This document shows, piece by piece, positions 37,187-46,246 of a DNA stretch of 64,000 bases. A program made the translations under genes and the position numbers. The stretch is taken from assembly GCF_019740315.1 (NCBI RefSeq), contig NZ_JAHXZR010000009.1, forward strand, positions 163,325-227,324, in the 5' to 3' direction. The DNA comes from Oceanobacter mangrovi (lineage in GTDB: Bacteria > Pseudomonadota > Gammaproteobacteria > Pseudomonadales > Oceanobacteraceae). The notes under the pieces are model-generated. The model was not told the origin of the DNA. It did not search any database and saw only the letters and a program-made list of their open reading frames with translations. The stretch's first letter is position 1. Each line of letters opens with the position of its first letter.

Positions 37187-37906
37187 ATGTCAGCACCCGG
37201 TGCATCCTTGAAAAAACTGCTGTTGCTGGAGCCGTTCCGCTATCGGGTGATGCGGTGGCTGCTTGCCGTCGGTTTGATGCTGTCGATGATGCCCATACTG
37301 GTGGCTGATATGAACGAACCAGTGCCGCAGCAGCTGATCAACAAGGCTCGCGACGAATATGGCCGCAAGGCTATGTTTCGAATGGAGCGCTGGCACGATC
37401 TGATGAAAGATCTGGAGTCGGAAAAAGACGAGTTGGACAAGCTGGAAGAAGTAAATGACTTCTTCAATGACGAAATTCGTTTTGTGACCGATCTGCAACA
37501 TTGGCGGGTGATTGACTATTGGGCAACGCCCTATGAATCGCTGGGGACCAACGGCGGTGACTGCGAGGACTATGTGATCGCCAAGTTCTACTCGCTTTTG
37601 CGTTTGGGAGTTTCTCCCAGCAAGCTGCGTTTCAATTACGTCAAGGCACTCGACTATAACCAGGCCCACATGGTGTTAACCTATTATCCGACCCCGGGGG
37701 CGATTCCGCTGGTGCTGGATAACATCAACACATCGATTCGGCCTGCCAATGAACGTCGGGATCTGAAGCCGGTTTATAGCTTTAATGCGATGGGTATGTG
37801 GCTGGACAAGGCTAAAGGGCAGGCGGTCAATATCGGCTCTGCCAACCAGCTTGACCGCTGGACGGACTTGCGGGTGCGTATGGCCCGTATCGGGCTGGAT
37901 ATTTGA
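37187..37906 (+). CDS. lapG: Periplasmic cysteine protease LapG
   Basis: A transglutaminase-like protease that cleaves a large surface adhesin (LapA type) and releases cells from biofilm; it is held by LapD when c-di-GMP is high. The 239-residue protein has an N-terminal signal/anchor (LLAVGLMLSMMPILV), then the catalytic triad: Cys126 in TNGGDCEDYV, His161 in NQAHMVLTYY and Asp178 in LVLDNIN. The GDCED context also carries the calcium-binding acidic residues of the family. It is directly upstream of lapD, 24 bases apart. Confidence 0.93.
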   Translation: MSAPGASLKKLLLLEPFRYRVMRWLLAVGLMLSMMPILVADMNEPVPQQLINKARDEYGRKAMFRMERWHDLMKDLESEKDELDKLEEVNDFFNDEIRFVTDLQHWRVIDYWATPYESLGTNGGDCEDYVIAKFYSLLRLGVSPSKLRFNYVKALDYNQAHMVLTYYPTPGAIPLVLDNINTSIRPANERRDLKPVYSFNAMGMWLDKAKGQAVNIGSANQLDRWTDLRVRMARIGLDI

Positions 37907-37930
37907 GGAATAACGTTAAGGATCACCGCA

Positions 37931-39919
37931 ATGACACTCAGACAACAGTTTTCGATGCTGACCACGGTGCTGGTGATTGTGTTACTGATGGGCAGCCTGA
38001 CACTGTCGATCTTCAATGGTCGTGACACTTTCCAGCAACAACTGAACGCCCGCGCCTACGATGCGGCGACTTCGCTGGCGCTGGCAATGTCACAGGTACC
38101 GGATGGCGATGAGATTGAGTTGTCTCGCCAGATCGATGCCCTGTTTGACCGCGGTTTCTTTTCCGACATCACCTTCACCGACGTTAATGGTAATGAACTT
38201 TATCGTCGCGCCCAGCAGGCATTAACGCGCCAACCGGCACCAGACTGGTTCCGCAACCTGGTGACCTTTGAGCTGTTGCCAGCTGAAACCGACGTTACCA
38301 CCGGCTGGACCCGGCTTGGTACGGTACGGGTGATCAGTCACACCGACTTTGCCTACCGTGACCTGTGGCGCATGACCCAGGATCAGGCAATCTGGTTTAT
38401 GGCGGTGTTGATTGTCAGTTTGCTGTTGTTGCAGCTGTTGCTGCGTTGGCTGTTCAAACCGGTACTGCAGGTTGAGCAGCAAGCGCTGGCGATCAGTAAT
38501 CGCAACTGGGTGGTACTGGAAAATATCCCCAATGTGCTGGAACTCAGGAACATGGTGCTGGCGATGAACAAAATGGTGAACAAGCTGTACGCCATGTTCA
38601 CCGAGCAGTCCGCCACCACCGAAAGGCTGCGCAAGGAGTCTTTTCAGGATCCTTTAACCGGTTTATTGAACCGGCGCGGCTTTGATCAGCGGCTGGATCA
38701 CCTGTTGCGGGCCAACGAAGAACACAGCGGTTTGCTGTTATTGCTGCAGATCGAAAACTTCGCTGACTACAACCTGCGCGAAGGTCGTGCAGCGGGTGAT
38801 GATGCGATTCTGGTCACCGCTGAAAGCCTGATCACTCTGCAGGAGTTCTATCCCAAGAGTTTTGCTGGTCGCCATGCGGGGGCTGATTTCACCATGTACA
38901 TTCCGGTGGCCAACCGGGCTCATGCTGACGAAACCCTGCAGCACGTATTTTCCCAGTTTGGTGCCGGTTCGCTGAATCAGCGTACCGGGCTGGATTTCCA
39001 CATTGGTGGTGTGTTCCTGCACGGCCATCAGGATACCGTCGGCAGTGCCATGAAACGTGCGGATGAGGCATTGCGTCAGGCTCAGCGTAATCCCAGGGCG
39101 CGGGCCTTGTTGTATCTGGAAGACCTCAACAACACATCCGAATTGAGCGGTGGCCAGTGGCTGGAGTTGCTGCATGAAGTATTGCAGCAAGATGGCCTGG
39201 AACTGATGTACATGCCAGTGGTGTACGCCACTGGCGGTGAGTTCCGACTGCTGCAGCTGGAGGTCTATAGCCGCATCTGGCACAAGGAAGCCTTCGTATC
39301 AGCGGCTCGTTTCTGGCCGATGGTGGAACAGCATTCGTTATCGCCAGCGTTCGATCTTTGTGTGGTCCGCAAACTCTTGAAGCAGTTGGAAGCGGTGGAG
39401 CTGGAGAAGGGCGTACGGGTGTGTGTCAACCTGTCTGCGGCATCTGTGCTGGATGCAGGATTCCAGGATGAATTATTGGCGTTGTTGGCCGAGCATTCGG
39501 AGCTGTGTGAACGGCTGGCATTCGAACTGCCGGAGTTCAGTATTCTGGAAGTCGAAAAAAATCTGCAAACCCTCACCGAACGCCTGCATCGTTTGCGGGT
39601 TCAGGTTGGTGTAGACCAAGTGGGAACCGGAACAGTCGCCTTCTCTTATATGAAACGACTGAAACTGGATTACCTGCGCATTGACGGCAGCCTGAATCGC
39701 GGTCTGTTTGACGCCCAGGATCAGCGTTTCTATGCCCAGTCGATGATTCATATTGGCCACAGCCTTGATCTTGCTGTTTACGGCGAGGGGCTGGAGCAGG
39801 GCGAAGACGTGGACGAGCTGTACCGCGACAGCGTTGATGGCATCAGTGGGTATTTCTATTGCAAACCGTTTGGCAGCATTCGCAACCTGCTGGAGTGGGT
39901 GAAGGGATACGCGGAATAA
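37931..39919 (+). CDS. lapD: c-di-GMP receptor LapD (degenerate GGDEF-EAL)
   Basis: An inner-membrane receptor that binds c-di-GMP through an inactive EAL domain and sequesters LapG in the periplasm. The 662-residue protein has helices at about 8-28 and 155-175, a periplasmic LapD_MoxY_N domain between them with the LapG-contacting GW motif (Gly125-Trp126), a HAMP domain, a GGDEF domain in which the signature is RHAGADF (314-320), and a C-terminal EAL domain whose EAL position reads LEVYSR. Both catalytic signatures are lost, as in characterised LapD. No LapA adhesin or LapBCE exporter is in the window. Confidence 0.93.
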   Translation: MTLRQQFSMLTTVLVIVLLMGSLTLSIFNGRDTFQQQLNARAYDAATSLALAMSQVPDGDEIELSRQIDALFDRGFFSDITFTDVNGNELYRRAQQALTRQPAPDWFRNLVTFELLPAETDVTTGWTRLGTVRVISHTDFAYRDLWRMTQDQAIWFMAVLIVSLLLLQLLLRWLFKPVLQVEQQALAISNRNWVVLENIPNVLELRNMVLAMNKMVNKLYAMFTEQSATTERLRKESFQDPLTGLLNRRGFDQRLDHLLRANEEHSGLLLLLQIENFADYNLREGRAAGDDAILVTAESLITLQEFYPKSFAGRHAGADFTMYIPVANRAHADETLQHVFSQFGAGSLNQRTGLDFHIGGVFLHGHQDTVGSAMKRADEALRQAQRNPRARALLYLEDLNNTSELSGGQWLELLHEVLQQDGLELMYMPVVYATGGEFRLLQLEVYSRIWHKEAFVSAARFWPMVEQHSLSPAFDLCVVRKLLKQLEAVELEKGVRVCVNLSAASVLDAGFQDELLALLAEHSELCERLAFELPEFSILEVEKNLQTLTERLHRLRVQVGVDQVGTGTVAFSYMKRLKLDYLRIDGSLNRGLFDAQDQRFYAQSMIHIGHSLDLAVYGEGLEQGEDVDELYRDSVDGISGYFYCKPFGSIRNLLEWVKGYAE

Positions 39920-39930
39920 TCTGGTTGCAG

Positions 39931-40307
39931 TTTTGTCACGACATGTCGTGACTCTACGCATGGATGTATTTAAACGGTTTTCGTAGGGTCTTGGCATGCC
40001 CTGACAAAAGCAAATGCTCTGGATTGGGGGGCTGTCACGACATGTCGTGACCCTACGCATAGATGTATTTAAATGATTTTCGTAGGGTCCAAGCATGCGT
40101 GAACAAAAGCAAATGGTCTGGATTGGGGGGCTGTCACGACATGTCGTGACCCTACGCATGGATGTATTTAAACGATTTTCGTAGGGTTCAGGCATGCTTG
40201 GACAAGATCAGAGTCTCTGGATGGGACGGTTTCTGTCACGGCATGCCGTGACCCCATGCATGGGAATATTTAAACAATTTTCGTAGGGTCCAGGCATGCC
40301 TGGACAA
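39931..40307. repeat. Four tandem BIMEs upstream of the RAYT gene
   Basis: Units at about 39931-40007, 40033-40104, 40132-40205 and 40232-40307. Each has a minus-oriented first-type hairpin with CCCTACG foot, a linker with GTATTTAAA or ATATTTAAA, and a plus-oriented second-type hairpin with CGTAGGG foot. Spacers of about 25 bases (AAGCAAATGCTCTGGATTGG and variants) are themselves repeated. The fourth carries GGCATGCC in the first hairpin in place of GACATGTC, changing both arms together. Confidence 0.95.
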
Positions 40308-40333
40308 TCAACTCAACGGATCAAGGATGATCT

Positions 40334-40804
40334 ATGCAACCTCGAAAGCCGCGCAGGCTGTCTGATTTCAATTACAACTCCGTAGGTATGTACTTCGTTA
40401 CCGTTTGCAGCCATCAACGAGAATGCTCGCTTGGTCGAATCCACAATGGGAAATTTTATCCGTCGCCGCTCGGCCTTTTGACAGAAAAATACTGGCTGGA
40501 AATTCCCCAGCATAACCCTGGTGTGGCGCTTTATGATTACGTCGTTATGCCAAACCATTTTCATGGATTGATTCTGATTGGAGAAGCTTACACCGGTCGT
40601 GGTTTATCCAGACTGGTGGGTGGTTTTAAATCTGCGGTCAGCCGTGAGTATCATCGTCAAAGCACATCATCAGCACCGGTTTGGCAGACCAGCTTCCATG
40701 ATCATGTGGTTCGTAATGAAGCGGATCTCGCTAGGATTCGTGAGTACGTAGCCAATAATAGGTTGAAATGGGAGTTGGATTGTTACCACGCTTCCCCTGA
40801 TTGA
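40334..40804 (+). CDS. REP-associated tyrosine transposase (RAYT)
   Basis: A 156-residue Y1/IS200-like HUH nuclease. It starts RKPRRLSDFNYNSVGMYFVT, and has the HUH motif VVMPNHFHGLI (His75, His77) and the catalytic-Tyr region RIREYVANNRLKW near the C-terminus, aligned with Tyr115 of E. coli RAYT. Both catalytic elements are intact. Four BIMEs precede it and two follow, all with the GTAG foot that RAYTs of characterised systems recognise. RAYTs are single-copy, domesticated genes rather than parts of a moving insertion sequence; there are no transposon ends of the IS200/IS605 kind visible here other than the REPs. Confidence 0.93.
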   Translation: MQPRKPRRLSDFNYNSVGMYFVTVCSHQRECSLGRIHNGKFYPSPLGLLTEKYWLEIPQHNPGVALYDYVVMPNHFHGLILIGEAYTGRGLSRLVGGFKSAVSREYHRQSTSSAPVWQTSFHDHVVRNEADLARIREYVANNRLKWELDCYHASPD

Positions 40805-40812
40805 AAGCCCTT

Positions 40813-40973
40813 GTTGTCACGGCATGGATGTATTTAAACAATATTCGTAGGGTCTAGGCATGCCTGGACAAAAGCAGAGGCTCTTTCTTGGGCGGTTTCT
40901 GTCACGGCATGCCGTGACCCTACGCATGGGTATATTTAAACGATTTTCGTAGGGTCCAGGCATGCCTGGACAA
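40813..40973. repeat. Two BIMEs downstream of the RAYT gene
   Basis: The first (40813-40871) has lost the right half of its first hairpin and its CCCTACG foot: it reads TGTCACGGCATGGATGTATT, a deletion joining the palindrome to the linker. The second (about 40899-40973) is complete with compensated GGCATGCC centre and a perfect second-type hairpin. It lies 12 bases from the end of the phosphoesterase gene. Confidence 0.93.
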
Positions 40974-40985
40974 CAAGGCCCTAGC

Positions 40986-41648
40986 CTACACCAGCTCTTT
41001 GATAATAAAGGGATTACCTAAATAGGCCCCTTGATCAATATAAATCCGGTTACCCAACACCAGCTCGCCTTCATGGACGTTATGGCCATGGATGATCCAG
41101 TCGATATCCTGTACCACTTGCTCACTGCGTTTCTGAAAGCTGGCGCGAGACCAGATCGTTCTCAGCGCTTCGTCGTCTTCCAGCTCTTCAACTTCCTTCC
41201 AGCTCTGGTACGGGAAATCCGCGTGAATCACGCCATAATGAACACCAGTCGGGGACGTAACTTCAATCGCCAATGGCAGGTTTTCGATTTGTTCGAACCA
41301 GCCAGCCCACTGACCAGGATTACTGCTGGCGATCCATTCGCCACCGTGGCCCAGCCAGGTCATGCGATGCTCGCTGTTTTTGTACTTCATGGCACTGACC
41401 ATCAAGTGCTCATGGTTGCCAATTACCGAATAGAACCAGGGCTCGTTGAGCAATGCCAGGGCCTGTGGTGACTGCGGGCCACGATCAATCAGGTCGCCAA
41501 CACAAATCAAACGGTCTTTATCAAAATCAAAGCCAAGTGCATTGAGCTGCTGATGTAATTTTTCTACGTGACCGTGGATATCGCCAACGACAAAATCCCG
41601 GCCAAGCTGATTGGCAGACAAACGAAGGAGTCTGGTTTTGATCTTCAT
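40986..41648 (-). CDS. Ser/Thr-protein-phosphatase-like metallophosphoesterase
   Basis: A 220-residue enzyme of the PrpA/PrpB/ApaH-type calcineurin family. The metal-binding motifs are FVVGDIHGHVEKL, CVGDLIDRGPQS, VIGNHEHLM, HADFPYQSW and WIIHGHNVHEG. Substrate could be phosphoprotein or dinucleoside polyphosphate; sequence alone does not decide. It begins 9 bases after the ligase-like gene stops, so the two form a likely operon. Confidence 0.88.
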   Translation of the reverse strand: MKIKTRLLRLSANQLGRDFVVGDIHGHVEKLHQQLNALGFDFDKDRLICVGDLIDRGPQSPQALALLNEPWFYSVIGNHEHLMVSAMKYKNSEHRMTWLGHGGEWIASSNPGQWAGWFEQIENLPLAIEVTSPTGVHYGVIHADFPYQSWKEVEELEDDEALRTIWSRASFQKRSEQVVQDIDWIIHGHNVHEGELVLGNRIYIDQGAYLGNPFIIKELV

Positions 41649-41657
41649 GCTGATTTA

Positions 41658-42989
41658 CTACTCAGTTCTGGTATGACGGCGACGACTGCGCTGATGTTCG
41701 TGTTCAGATTCATGGGGTGCCCAGCGGGCAATATTAGCCAGTGCCAGCAAAAGCATAAACAGATAAGCGTTGGCTGGTACCTGCAGGTTAAAGTCGACAA
41801 CCGAGTGAATACCAATGGAAATAATCCCCATAGTGGCGGCAAAGCCAAGGCCTTTCATCAGATCACTGCGACGCAGGCGCATGGCCTGAATCGCATTCCA
41901 CAAGCTTGCCAGTACGACACAGAGCATCAATACAAAGGCCGGGGCTCCGAACTCCGATAAAAACTGCAAATAATCATTGTGAGTGTGGTTGTAGAGTTGC
42001 TCGGCAGTAATGTCCAGTGACTTGTGTTCCGGGAAGCGGTACTGGAAGGTGCCTGCACCAATTCCTGCTAACGGCTGCTCAAGCCACATATTAAAGGTAT
42101 CACGGGAAACTTCATCGCGGCTTTCTGTTTCGGTGGAGGTGTTTTGCAAGCGCTCAGCGACTTTGTCGACGCCAAAAAAAGTACCCACAATGGTGATGTC
42201 GATGATCAGCAGGCTGGCGAGCAGAATGGTGGTGGACTTGCTTTTCTGCCGCATCAGTAACAAGGCCAGTGCGCCGGTAATCATCATGCTGGCAAAAAAG
42301 GCGCTGTTACCCATGCGAGAACGAGTCATCACCAATGCAATCACCAAAATTGCCAGCGTCAGCCGCAGCACAACCTTGCTGCTAAGCAACATGGTAATCA
42401 GCTGACGCAGGCGTTGACGGAAACTGCCGTGGTAGTGAGTAGATTGTGCCAATAAAAAGCCAATGCCCAATGCGAGTGCCATCTCCAGATAACCTGAAAC
42501 ATGGTTTTTGCTCACAAAGGTACCGGTCACATATCTTTTATATGTCCACTTTTCCAGGAAGAATCCGTACTCCAGCTTGGTCATCACCATGATGGCACCA
42601 TAAAAAGCCTGAAAGGCGGCCGCCAATACGACGGTCCATATGATTTGGCGAATACGCTGTTTGCTATCGATCAGAATCAGGCTCAGGGCCATAAAGCTGG
42701 TGTAGCCAATGCCTTTTAACCAATACGTGAAGGTGTCGTAGGGAGTTTTGGAGACAACAAATATCTGAATCAGTACCCAAAGCTGGACCGCAGCCAATAA
42801 CCACAGCATCCAGCGACTTTTTTGTAATGGCTCTGGTAGCGGACGTTGTTGTTTCAAATGCTGTTGCAGGGTGGTGATCAACAACAGCAGGCTGGCGGTG
42901 GTGTACAGTGGCCAAGCCCAATCGGTATAACCGCCGAAGGGCAGAGGCATAACAAACAACAACGTCAGGTAGATCGTCCAGAGAGACAT
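41658..42989 (-). CDS. O-antigen ligase / Wzy_C family membrane protein
   Basis: A 443-residue protein with about 11-12 membrane helices and the Wzy_C signature YNHTHNDYLQFLSEFGAPAFVLM in a periplasmic loop near residue 340. The family contains WaaL O-antigen ligases, Wzy polymerases and PglL protein O-glycosyltransferases; sequence by eye does not separate them. A pilin-specific ligase is possible given the pilins elsewhere, and a role in attaching or polymerising the polysaccharide encoded to the right is also possible. Confidence 0.8.
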   Translation of the reverse strand: MSLWTIYLTLLFVMPLPFGGYTDWAWPLYTTASLLLLITTLQQHLKQQRPLPEPLQKSRWMLWLLAAVQLWVLIQIFVVSKTPYDTFTYWLKGIGYTSFMALSLILIDSKQRIRQIIWTVVLAAAFQAFYGAIMVMTKLEYGFFLEKWTYKRYVTGTFVSKNHVSGYLEMALALGIGFLLAQSTHYHGSFRQRLRQLITMLLSSKVVLRLTLAILVIALVMTRSRMGNSAFFASMMITGALALLLMRQKSKSTTILLASLLIIDITIVGTFFGVDKVAERLQNTSTETESRDEVSRDTFNMWLEQPLAGIGAGTFQYRFPEHKSLDITAEQLYNHTHNDYLQFLSEFGAPAFVLMLCVVLASLWNAIQAMRLRRSDLMKGLGFAATMGIISIGIHSVVDFNLQVPANAYLFMLLLALANIARWAPHESEHEHQRSRRRHTRTE

Positions 42990-43090
42990 TGGGGCTCGGA
43001 TTCCTTGTGATCAGACGCCAGAATTAAAACATTCAGCCTGTTGGGATGCCATGTCTGATCATTCTATGAATACACAAAAATTACAGACAT

Positions 43091-43117
43091 AAAAAAGCCC
43101 GGCAAGCCGGGCTTTTT
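43091..43117 (-). terminator. Terminator of the alanine-rich protein gene
   Basis: A strong stem AAAAGCCCGGC/GCCGGGCTTTT (within 43091-43117) with a minimal loop and A/T tracts on both sides, 23 bases after the stop of the alanine-rich gene. Confidence 0.9.
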
Positions 43118-43139
43118 AACAAACTACTTACCAGAGAGA

Positions 43140-43781
43140 TCAAACACCGCTGATCACTGGAGGAGTAGTATTGGTGTTGTTAGTGATGACAACCCCCAGA
43201 TTGGTAGTGCCAGCACCAGCGCCGGTAGCGCCAGTAGTGCTGGCTGCCAGGCTGCTACCTTCGCTAACGACGCTTGGCGCAAAGCCTGCGGAAGACGCAG
43301 CAGCGGCAACAGTATCAGATGACTGACCACTGGATACCACGCCAGCAACAACAACGACTGGATCAACACCAGCGCTGGAGGCTGCAGACATAACGTCAGC
43401 AACAGAGCCTGCACCAGTTGCTACAGTCGCCTGGGTTACTGCGTTAACGGCGTCTTGAGCTGACACGCCTTCAATAGTCAGTGCCGCAGCCATAACTGCT
43501 TCAACAGACTGGCCAGCTTCCAGAGCTGCCTGGGCGGCGGCTTCAACAACAGTCACTGCGTCAACGCCAGAGGCGATAGCGGCAGCGATGATGTCAGACG
43601 CGTTGTAACCCAGAGCAGACAGGTCACCAGCGATTTCTGCGTCACAAGCACCACCACAATCAGCGGAAGCCTGCGCGTAGGCATCTGCCAAAGACATGCC
43701 CTGGCTCAGGTAGTCATTAATGGCAGCGGAGGCGCTCATGCTGCTAACAGCAATGATGGCGCCCAGAATCAATTTGCGCAT
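43140..43781 (-). CDS. Alanine-rich secreted repeat protein of unknown function
   Basis: A 213-residue protein I do not recognise. It has a clean signal peptide (MRKLILGAIIAVSSMSASA), an N-terminal region with one close Cys pair (Cys42 and Cys46 in DCGGAC), and then about five imperfect units of some 20 residues built on an AA-x-x-SGVD-x-x-x-VV pattern (AIASGVDAVTVVEAA, AASSAGVDPVVVVAG, AASSAGFAPSVV). The C-terminus is Gly/Thr/Asn-rich (TGATGAGAGTTNLGVVITNN). ATG at 43781 follows AGGGATT. The gene stands alone with its own terminator, between the ligase-like gene and the sulfate genes. Confidence 0.8.
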   Translation of the reverse strand: MRKLILGAIIAVSSMSASAAINDYLSQGMSLADAYAQASADCGGACDAEIAGDLSALGYNASDIIAAAIASGVDAVTVVEAAAQAALEAGQSVEAVMAAALTIEGVSAQDAVNAVTQATVATGAGSVADVMSAASSAGVDPVVVVAGVVSSGQSSDTVAAAASSAGFAPSVVSEGSSLAASTTGATGAGAGTTNLGVVITNNTNTTPPVISGV

Positions 43782-44456
43782 GATCGTAATCCCTGAAAAG
43801 AAAAGTCATGCAAAGTTTAACCGCAGCAGCAAGTGGTTGAAACCGGCGTTACAAAAAAAATGATGAATTTGGTATGACAATATTGGGCATTTAAGATGTT
43901 ATACAGATGAAATGCAAAGCATTGTCGTATTGTAGGGCAATCGAAGAAGTCGCTTTGTTAAAGCTGTACCATTCCTTATAAGCAATAAGCATATCACTGA
44001 GGATTACCTCGATAAAAGTCGATCGCTTTGGAGAAGGAAATACTGGTATGAGCCATGAAGCTTCTGAGGGTGACGTACCTGTCCAACACAATGGTCAATT
44101 TTTGCATCATAGATTTAGTCTCTGCTTTAAGTGACAACCCTGACTGCGTGCTGTCTGATCGCATTGGGAAATTTGTTGCGAAAAAACGCTCTCGGGGCTT
44201 TCTAGGCTTTGGCTGCTCTGGCAGTCTTGGCTACTGTAGCCTGGGAAACTATGTGTTCCGCAATAATGAACTTGAGGTTACAAAGATTTACCAGCATGGC
44301 GATTTTATCCGGGATCAGGCAAAATCCGGTTGCTGGCTGGGGTGGAAAATGGGCCGCAGGTGCCTGACAACGTGTGTTTGGTATCACCAGTGGAAGTAGT
44401 TAGCGCAATGGAAACGCGGTTTATGGATTTATGTAAAGGCGGCAGGGCTTGGTGAA
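43782..44456. other. Intergenic region upstream of the SLC13 gene
   Basis: About 675 bases with no gene I can support. It holds the promoter of the leftward alanine-rich gene and, near the right end, that of the sulfate-uptake run. A 114-codon open frame at 44055-44399 has Cys/Trp-rich, unnatural composition and is not annotated. No REP elements occur here. Confidence 0.5.
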
Positions 44457-46232
44457 ATGACATTTTCAATGGCTCTGGTTGCTCTGATTTTAATAGCGGT
44501 ACTGGTCGGGCTAGCTCTGAATCTGTATTCCGCTGAAAAGCTGTTTATCGGTGCTTTGGTTGCGCTGTTGGTGTCGGAAGTTCTGACTCCGGCCGAGTTG
44601 CTGAAAGGCTTTGCGAACCCTGGCATCTTCACCATAGCTGCCTTGTTTGTAGTGGTTGGTGGTCTTCGGGACTCCGGCGCGACTCAGGTGCTGCGACGTT
44701 ATCTGATTGGCTCCCCAAAAAGCCGCCGTTCTGCACAACTACGGGTTCTTCCCGTTACCACTCTGCTGAGTGCAGTCGTCAATAACACCCCGGTCGTTGC
44801 CATGTTTGTGACCTTGCTGCAAAGCCAGGCCAAACGCTTCAATCTTCGTCTTTCCAGTATCCTGTTACCGGTCAGTTACGCTTCAATACTGGGCGGAACC
44901 TGTACCCTGATTGGCACCAGCACCAACCTGGTGGTTGATGGCATGTTGCAACAAAGTGGCTTGGAAGGCTTTGGTCTGTTCGAGCTTGCATGGGTTGGTG
45001 TGCCGTTGGCGGTCGTTGGCTTGCTGTACATGTTGTTGTTCAGTCATTGCTTGTTGCCAGATCGTGACGGCTCGGCGGAGCAGTTTGATCAGGTACGTGA
45101 ATATCTGGTCGAGATGGTCATCCAGCCGGGCAGTGAGCTGGTTCGAAAGTCGATTCAGGACGCTGGTATGCGTAACTTGCCTGGGCTGTTTCTGGTCGAG
45201 ATTGAACGGGAAGGCCAGATTATCTCTGCAGTACGCCCTCGCACTGTGATGGAAGCTGGCGACCGGCTGGTGTTTGCAGGTAGCCCTGAGTCTGTGCTGG
45301 AGCTGCGCAATATTCATGGCTTGGTCTTGGCAGATGATCAACGATTCAAGCTGGATGCCGCCCGTTCAGATCGGCGTTTGTTTGAAGCGGTACTTTCACC
45401 GTCCAACCCCATGGTTGGTAAAACCATTCGTGAATCCCGCTTTCGTCACCGCTACAGTGCGGTGGTATTGAGTGTTTCCCGCCATGGTGAGCGCCTGAGC
45501 GGCAAGGTCGGTGACTTGACCCTTTGTGAAGGTGACACGTTATTAATCGAAGCCCAGAAAGGCTTCTTGATGCGCTACCGCAGTAGTAGCGATTTTCTAT
45601 TGGTCAGTAAGCTGGGTACGCCGGCCGACACCGATGAAAGCCGCGCCTGGCTTGCCCTGTTTACCTTTATCGCCATGCTGGTGGTATCGGGTACCGGTTT
45701 GTTATCCATTCTGGAAAGCTCCGTGATTGCCGCTGTGGCGATGATGATGACGCGCTGCATCAGCTACGAAGAAGCCGGTAAATCCATTGATTACCCGGTA
45801 TTGCTGGTGATCGCCTGTGCCTATGCATTGGGTCTTGCTGTCGCCAAAGTCGGTCTGGCTGAACAAATTGCTAATGGCGTGCTGACGTTGGTGGACTCTC
45901 CTTATATGGCCTTGATAGCGCTCTATCTGGCAACGGTCGCATTAACGGAAATGATGACCAACAACGCTGCAGCCATCGTGATGCTGCCAATCTGCCTTAG
46001 CACGGCAGAGTCGCTCGGTGTCAGCTATGAGCCATTTGCCATTGTTGTCATGATCGCAGCATCCGCCAGTTTTCTTACCCCTACCGGCTACCAGACCAAC
46101 CTGATGGTAATGGGCCCCGGTGGATATCGGTTTATGGATTATGTGAAGTTCGGGGCACCCCTGAGTTTAATGGTTGCAATTATTAGCTGGATTATTATCC
46201 CGCTGGTTTGGCCTTTTAACCCGGGCTTGTGA
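44457..46232 (+). CDS. SLC13-family anion permease with RCK_C domains (probable sulfate uptake)
   Basis: A 591-residue inner-membrane Na+/anion symporter. About ten helices flank two central TrkA-C (RCK_C) cytoplasmic domains (around 205-290 and 295-380). The SLC13 substrate/Na+ motifs occur twice: [12 protein letters not shown] with [17 protein letters not shown] in the first half, and [13 protein letters not shown] with [17 protein letters not shown] in the second. Sulfate is the likely substrate because cysC begins 14 bases after the stop and cysQ, cysD and cysN follow. Confidence 0.88.
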   Translation: MTFSMALVALILIAVLVGLALNLYSAEKLFIGALVALLVSEVLTPAELLKGFANPGIFTIAALFVVVGGLRDSGATQVLRRYLIGSPKSRRSAQLRVLPVTTLLSAVVNNTPVVAMFVTLLQSQAKRFNLRLSSILLPVSYASILGGTCTLIGTSTNLVVDGMLQQSGLEGFGLFELAWVGVPLAVVGLLYMLLFSHCLLPDRDGSAEQFDQVREYLVEMVIQPGSELVRKSIQDAGMRNLPGLFLVEIEREGQIISAVRPRTVMEAGDRLVFAGSPESVLELRNIHGLVLADDQRFKLDAARSDRRLFEAVLSPSNPMVGKTIRESRFRHRYSAVVLSVSRHGERLSGKVGDLTLCEGDTLLIEAQKGFLMRYRSSSDFLLVSKLGTPADTDESRAWLALFTFIAMLVVSGTGLLSILESSVIAAVAMMMTRCISYEEAGKSIDYPVLLVIACAYALGLAVAKVGLAEQIANGVLTLVDSPYMALIALYLATVALTEMMTNNAAAIVMLPICLSTAESLGVSYEPFAIVVMIAASASFLTPTGYQTNLMVMGPGGYRFMDYVKFGAPLSLMVAIISWIIIPLVWPFNPGL

Positions 46233-46246
46233 AAAGAGGAGTTAAA

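Noticed and set aside
39473..40195. Minus-strand frame running through lapD and three BIMEs
   Set aside because: Its repeated N-terminal peptide is just the translation of the BIME repeats, and the rest is the antisense of lapD.
39931..40973. IS200/IS605 insertion sequence
   Set aside because: The transposase is of the RAYT class, there is no TnpB, and the surrounding hairpins are dispersed repeats found far from the gene as well, not a single pair of element ends.
44055..44399. 114-codon plus-strand open frame upstream of the SLC13 gene
   Set aside because: Composition is rich in Cys, Trp and Arg without a recognisable domain or signal peptide, and no ribosome-binding site is visible. I treat the region as intergenic.
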